From Ardenticatenaceae bacterium (GTDB taxonomy: Bacteria > Chloroflexota > Anaerolineae > Promineifilales > Promineifilaceae), in the NCBI GenBank assembly GCA_020634395.1, contig JACKBU010000006.1:1-64000 (forward strand): a stretch of 64,000 nt of DNA, in the 5' to 3' direction. The notes under the pieces are model-generated. The model made no database searches and was not told the origin of the DNA. It saw nothing but the letters and a program-made list of their open reading frames with translations. The position numbers and the translations under genes are program-made. Below, in pieces: positions 62,592-64,000 of this stretch (positions are counted from its first letter, which is position 1; every line of letters starts with the position of its first letter).

Positions 62592-62999
62592 TTATGGTTG
62601 CTACGCGTTGCGAAGTGGCTGCTACGCGTTAAGAAGTGATTGCTACGCGTTAAGAAGTGATTGCTACGCGTTTAGAAATGGTTGCTACGCGTTTAGAAGT
62701 GGTTGCTACGCGTTTAGAAATGATTGCTACGCGTTTAGAAATGATTGCTACGCGTTTAGAAATGATTGCTACGCGTTTAGAAATGGTTGCTACGCGTTTA
62801 GAAGTGGTTGCTACGCGTTTAGAAGTGGTTGCTACGCGTTTAGAAGTGGTTGCTACGCGTTTAGAAGTGACTGCTACGCGTTTAGAAGTGATTGCTACGC
62901 GTTTAGAAGTGACTGCTACGCGTTTAGAAGTGATTGCTACGCGTTAAGAAGTGGTTGCTACGCGTTAAGAAGTGATTGCTACGCGTTCGTTTACGATTG
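62592..62999. repeat. 21-bp minisatellite, about 19 copies
   Basis: The unit is GTGGTTGCTACGCGTTTAGAA with small changes (ATTGC, TTAAGAA); the core CTACGCGTT recurs every 21 bases from 62601 to 62979. Each copy holds the palindrome ACGCGT. One frame stays open for 290 bases because 21 is a multiple of three. Confidence 0.9.
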
Positions 63000-63063
63000 C
63001 CGGGTATTCATTTATGATTGCTGGACATTCATATTTCATACAAGACGACAGTTGGAGGCAGCA

Positions 63064-64000
63064 ATGCGCGATGTCATTGTGATTGGCGGCGGGCCGGCGG
63101 GTGTAACGGCCGCTTTGCGCGCCCGGGAGTTAGGCGCTTCGGTTATCCTTATCGAGCGGGACCGCATGGGCGGCACCTGCACCAACGACGGCTGCGTGCC
63201 TACGCGCGTGCTGGCCAAGGCGGCCCGCCTGGTGCGCGACGCCGAGCAGTTCGCCGACTACGGCCTGATCGGCCAGAAACCGGCCGTAGACCTGCCGGCG
63301 CTGCTGGCCCGCACCCAGCAAACGGTCTTTCGCCTGCACGAGAAGAAGCAGCTGCTGGACCATTTGCGGCAGGCCGGGGTGGCCCTGACGGCCAATGCCG
63401 GCGCGGCCCGTTTTCTCGACGAACAGACCATCGAACTGGAGAACGGCCACCGCCTGACGGCCGAAAAGTTCATCCTCTGCGTGGGCGGGCACGCGCGGCG
63501 GCTGGCTTTTCCCGGCAGCGAACACGCCCTCACCCACAGCGACGTCTGGTCGCTGGCGCGCCTTCCCCGCTCGGTGGCGGTGGTGGGCGCAGCGGCCACC
63601 GGCTGCCAGCTCACCTCCATCCTGGCAGCTTTTGGGGCGCAGGCGACCCTGCTGGACCTGTCGCCGCGCATTTTACCGGCGGAGGACACGGCCGTTTCCC
63701 AATCCGTCTATCACGCGTTCCAGGAGCGCGGCATCGAGGTGATCACCGGCATCAGCGGCCTGGAGCGGATTGAAAAGGGAGCGGAGGGACTGCGGCTGGT
63801 GTATGGGCAAGACGGCCGTTCCCATACCCTGGCCGTGGAACAGGTGATTCTGGCCGTGGGCTGGGTGGGGAACGTGGAGCAGCTCAATCTGGCGGCGGCC
63901 GGCGTGCAAACCGAGCGCAGCTACGTCGTCGTGGATGATACGCTGCGCACGAGCAACCCGCGCATCTACGCCGCCGGGGACATCAACGGCCGGATGATGC
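63064..64000 (+). CDS. FAD-dependent disulfide oxidoreductase, 3' end cut off by window
   Basis: The first 312 residues of a class I pyridine nucleotide-disulfide reductase (lipoamide dehydrogenase/mercuric reductase-like). MRDVIVIGGGPAGVTAALRA binds FAD, GGTCTNDGCVPTRVLA has the redox Cys39 and Cys44, SVAVVGAAATGCQLTSILAA is the NAD(P) site and IYAAGDING the second FAD motif. In the NAD(P) loop the usual GGGxxG reads VGAAATG, a less common form. The start is the ATG with GGAGG 7 bases upstream. The C-terminal dimer domain lies beyond the window. Confidence 0.9.
   Translation, partial: MRDVIVIGGGPAGVTAALRARELGASVILIERDRMGGTCTNDGCVPTRVLAKAARLVRDAEQFADYGLIGQKPAVDLPALLARTQQTVFRLHEKKQLLDHLRQAGVALTANAGAARFLDEQTIELENGHRLTAEKFILCVGGHARRLAFPGSEHALTHSDVWSLARLPRSVAVVGAAATGCQLTSILAAFGAQATLLDLSPRILPAEDTAVSQSVYHAFQERGIEVITGISGLERIEKGAEGLRLVYGQDGRSHTLAVEQVILAVGWVGNVEQLNLAAAGVQTERSYVVVDDTLRTSNPRIYAAGDINGRMM

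Noticed and set aside
62657..62947. A 96-residue heptad-repeat protein (VATRLEV units) from the minisatellite
   Set aside because: The frame is open only because the 21-bp unit is a multiple of three; there is no ribosome site and it is composed wholly of the repeat.
63018..63773. A 251-residue Arg/Gly-rich frame overlapping the flavoprotein
   Set aside because: The frame starting at 63064 has FAD, redox Cys and NAD(P) motifs in order; the other frame is Arg/Gly/Ala-rich noise.

Overview
The window looks like a Chloroflexota chromosome, probably from the Anaerolineae/Caldilineae/Ardenticatenia side. This is inferred from gene content, not from a marker gene. Pointers are the large WD40 STAND ATPase, HU-like proteins with an Ig-like tail, secreted Thr/Pro-repeat proteins, a fused CydDC exporter and moderate-to-high GC. 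The palindrome ACGGCCGT occurs far more often than chance, about twice per kb outside the CRISPR array. No rRNA or tRNA gene was seen.

Layout. 1-9600 (minus strand): a cut-off membrane protein, then a lipid/glycosyl-type cluster (acyltransferase-like protein, UGT-type glycosyltransferase, CPBP protease, lipoprotein), a V4R-PAS-GAF histidine kinase with its LuxR regulator, a methyltransferase, an HExxH-like membrane-anchored protein and a lone receiver domain. Three copies of an ~80-nt structured element lie here. 10000-16600: small membrane proteins, a CMD-family and an ABM-family protein, two secreted repeat proteins and a transposase remnant. 16800-20400: a NB-ARC/WD40 protein with fourteen near-identical 42-residue repeats.

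21600-37520 is the defence island. Eleven tightly coupled minus-strand genes make a type III-D CRISPR system: cas10 with GGDD but no HD domain, four Cas7-like RAMPs, csx10, csx19, a probable small subunit, one unrecognised protein, a CARF protein and cas6. Upstream lies a CRISPR locus of 55 recognisable 37-bp repeats in two blocks (4 and 51), separated by a 1.3-kb cassette of three genes. Three repeats have lost the same first six bases to low-complexity elements, and the repeat at the presumed leader end is truncated. No cas1, cas2 or reverse transcriptase is in the window. The array probably still makes crRNA but may no longer acquire spacers here.

38000-64000 is mostly housekeeping: HU-like protein, glmS, a TauE exporter with a tandem universal stress protein, carA-rhodanese-carB, a DUF58/transglutaminase/UPF0182 cluster, YjbQ, and cytochrome bd (cydA, cydB, fused cydDC) followed by a 21-bp minisatellite and a cut-off FAD disulfide oxidoreductase. 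Short word-repeat islands interrupt carA, carB and cydDC in frame, sit between genes and also invade the CRISPR array, which suggests one family of small mobile or expanding sequence.
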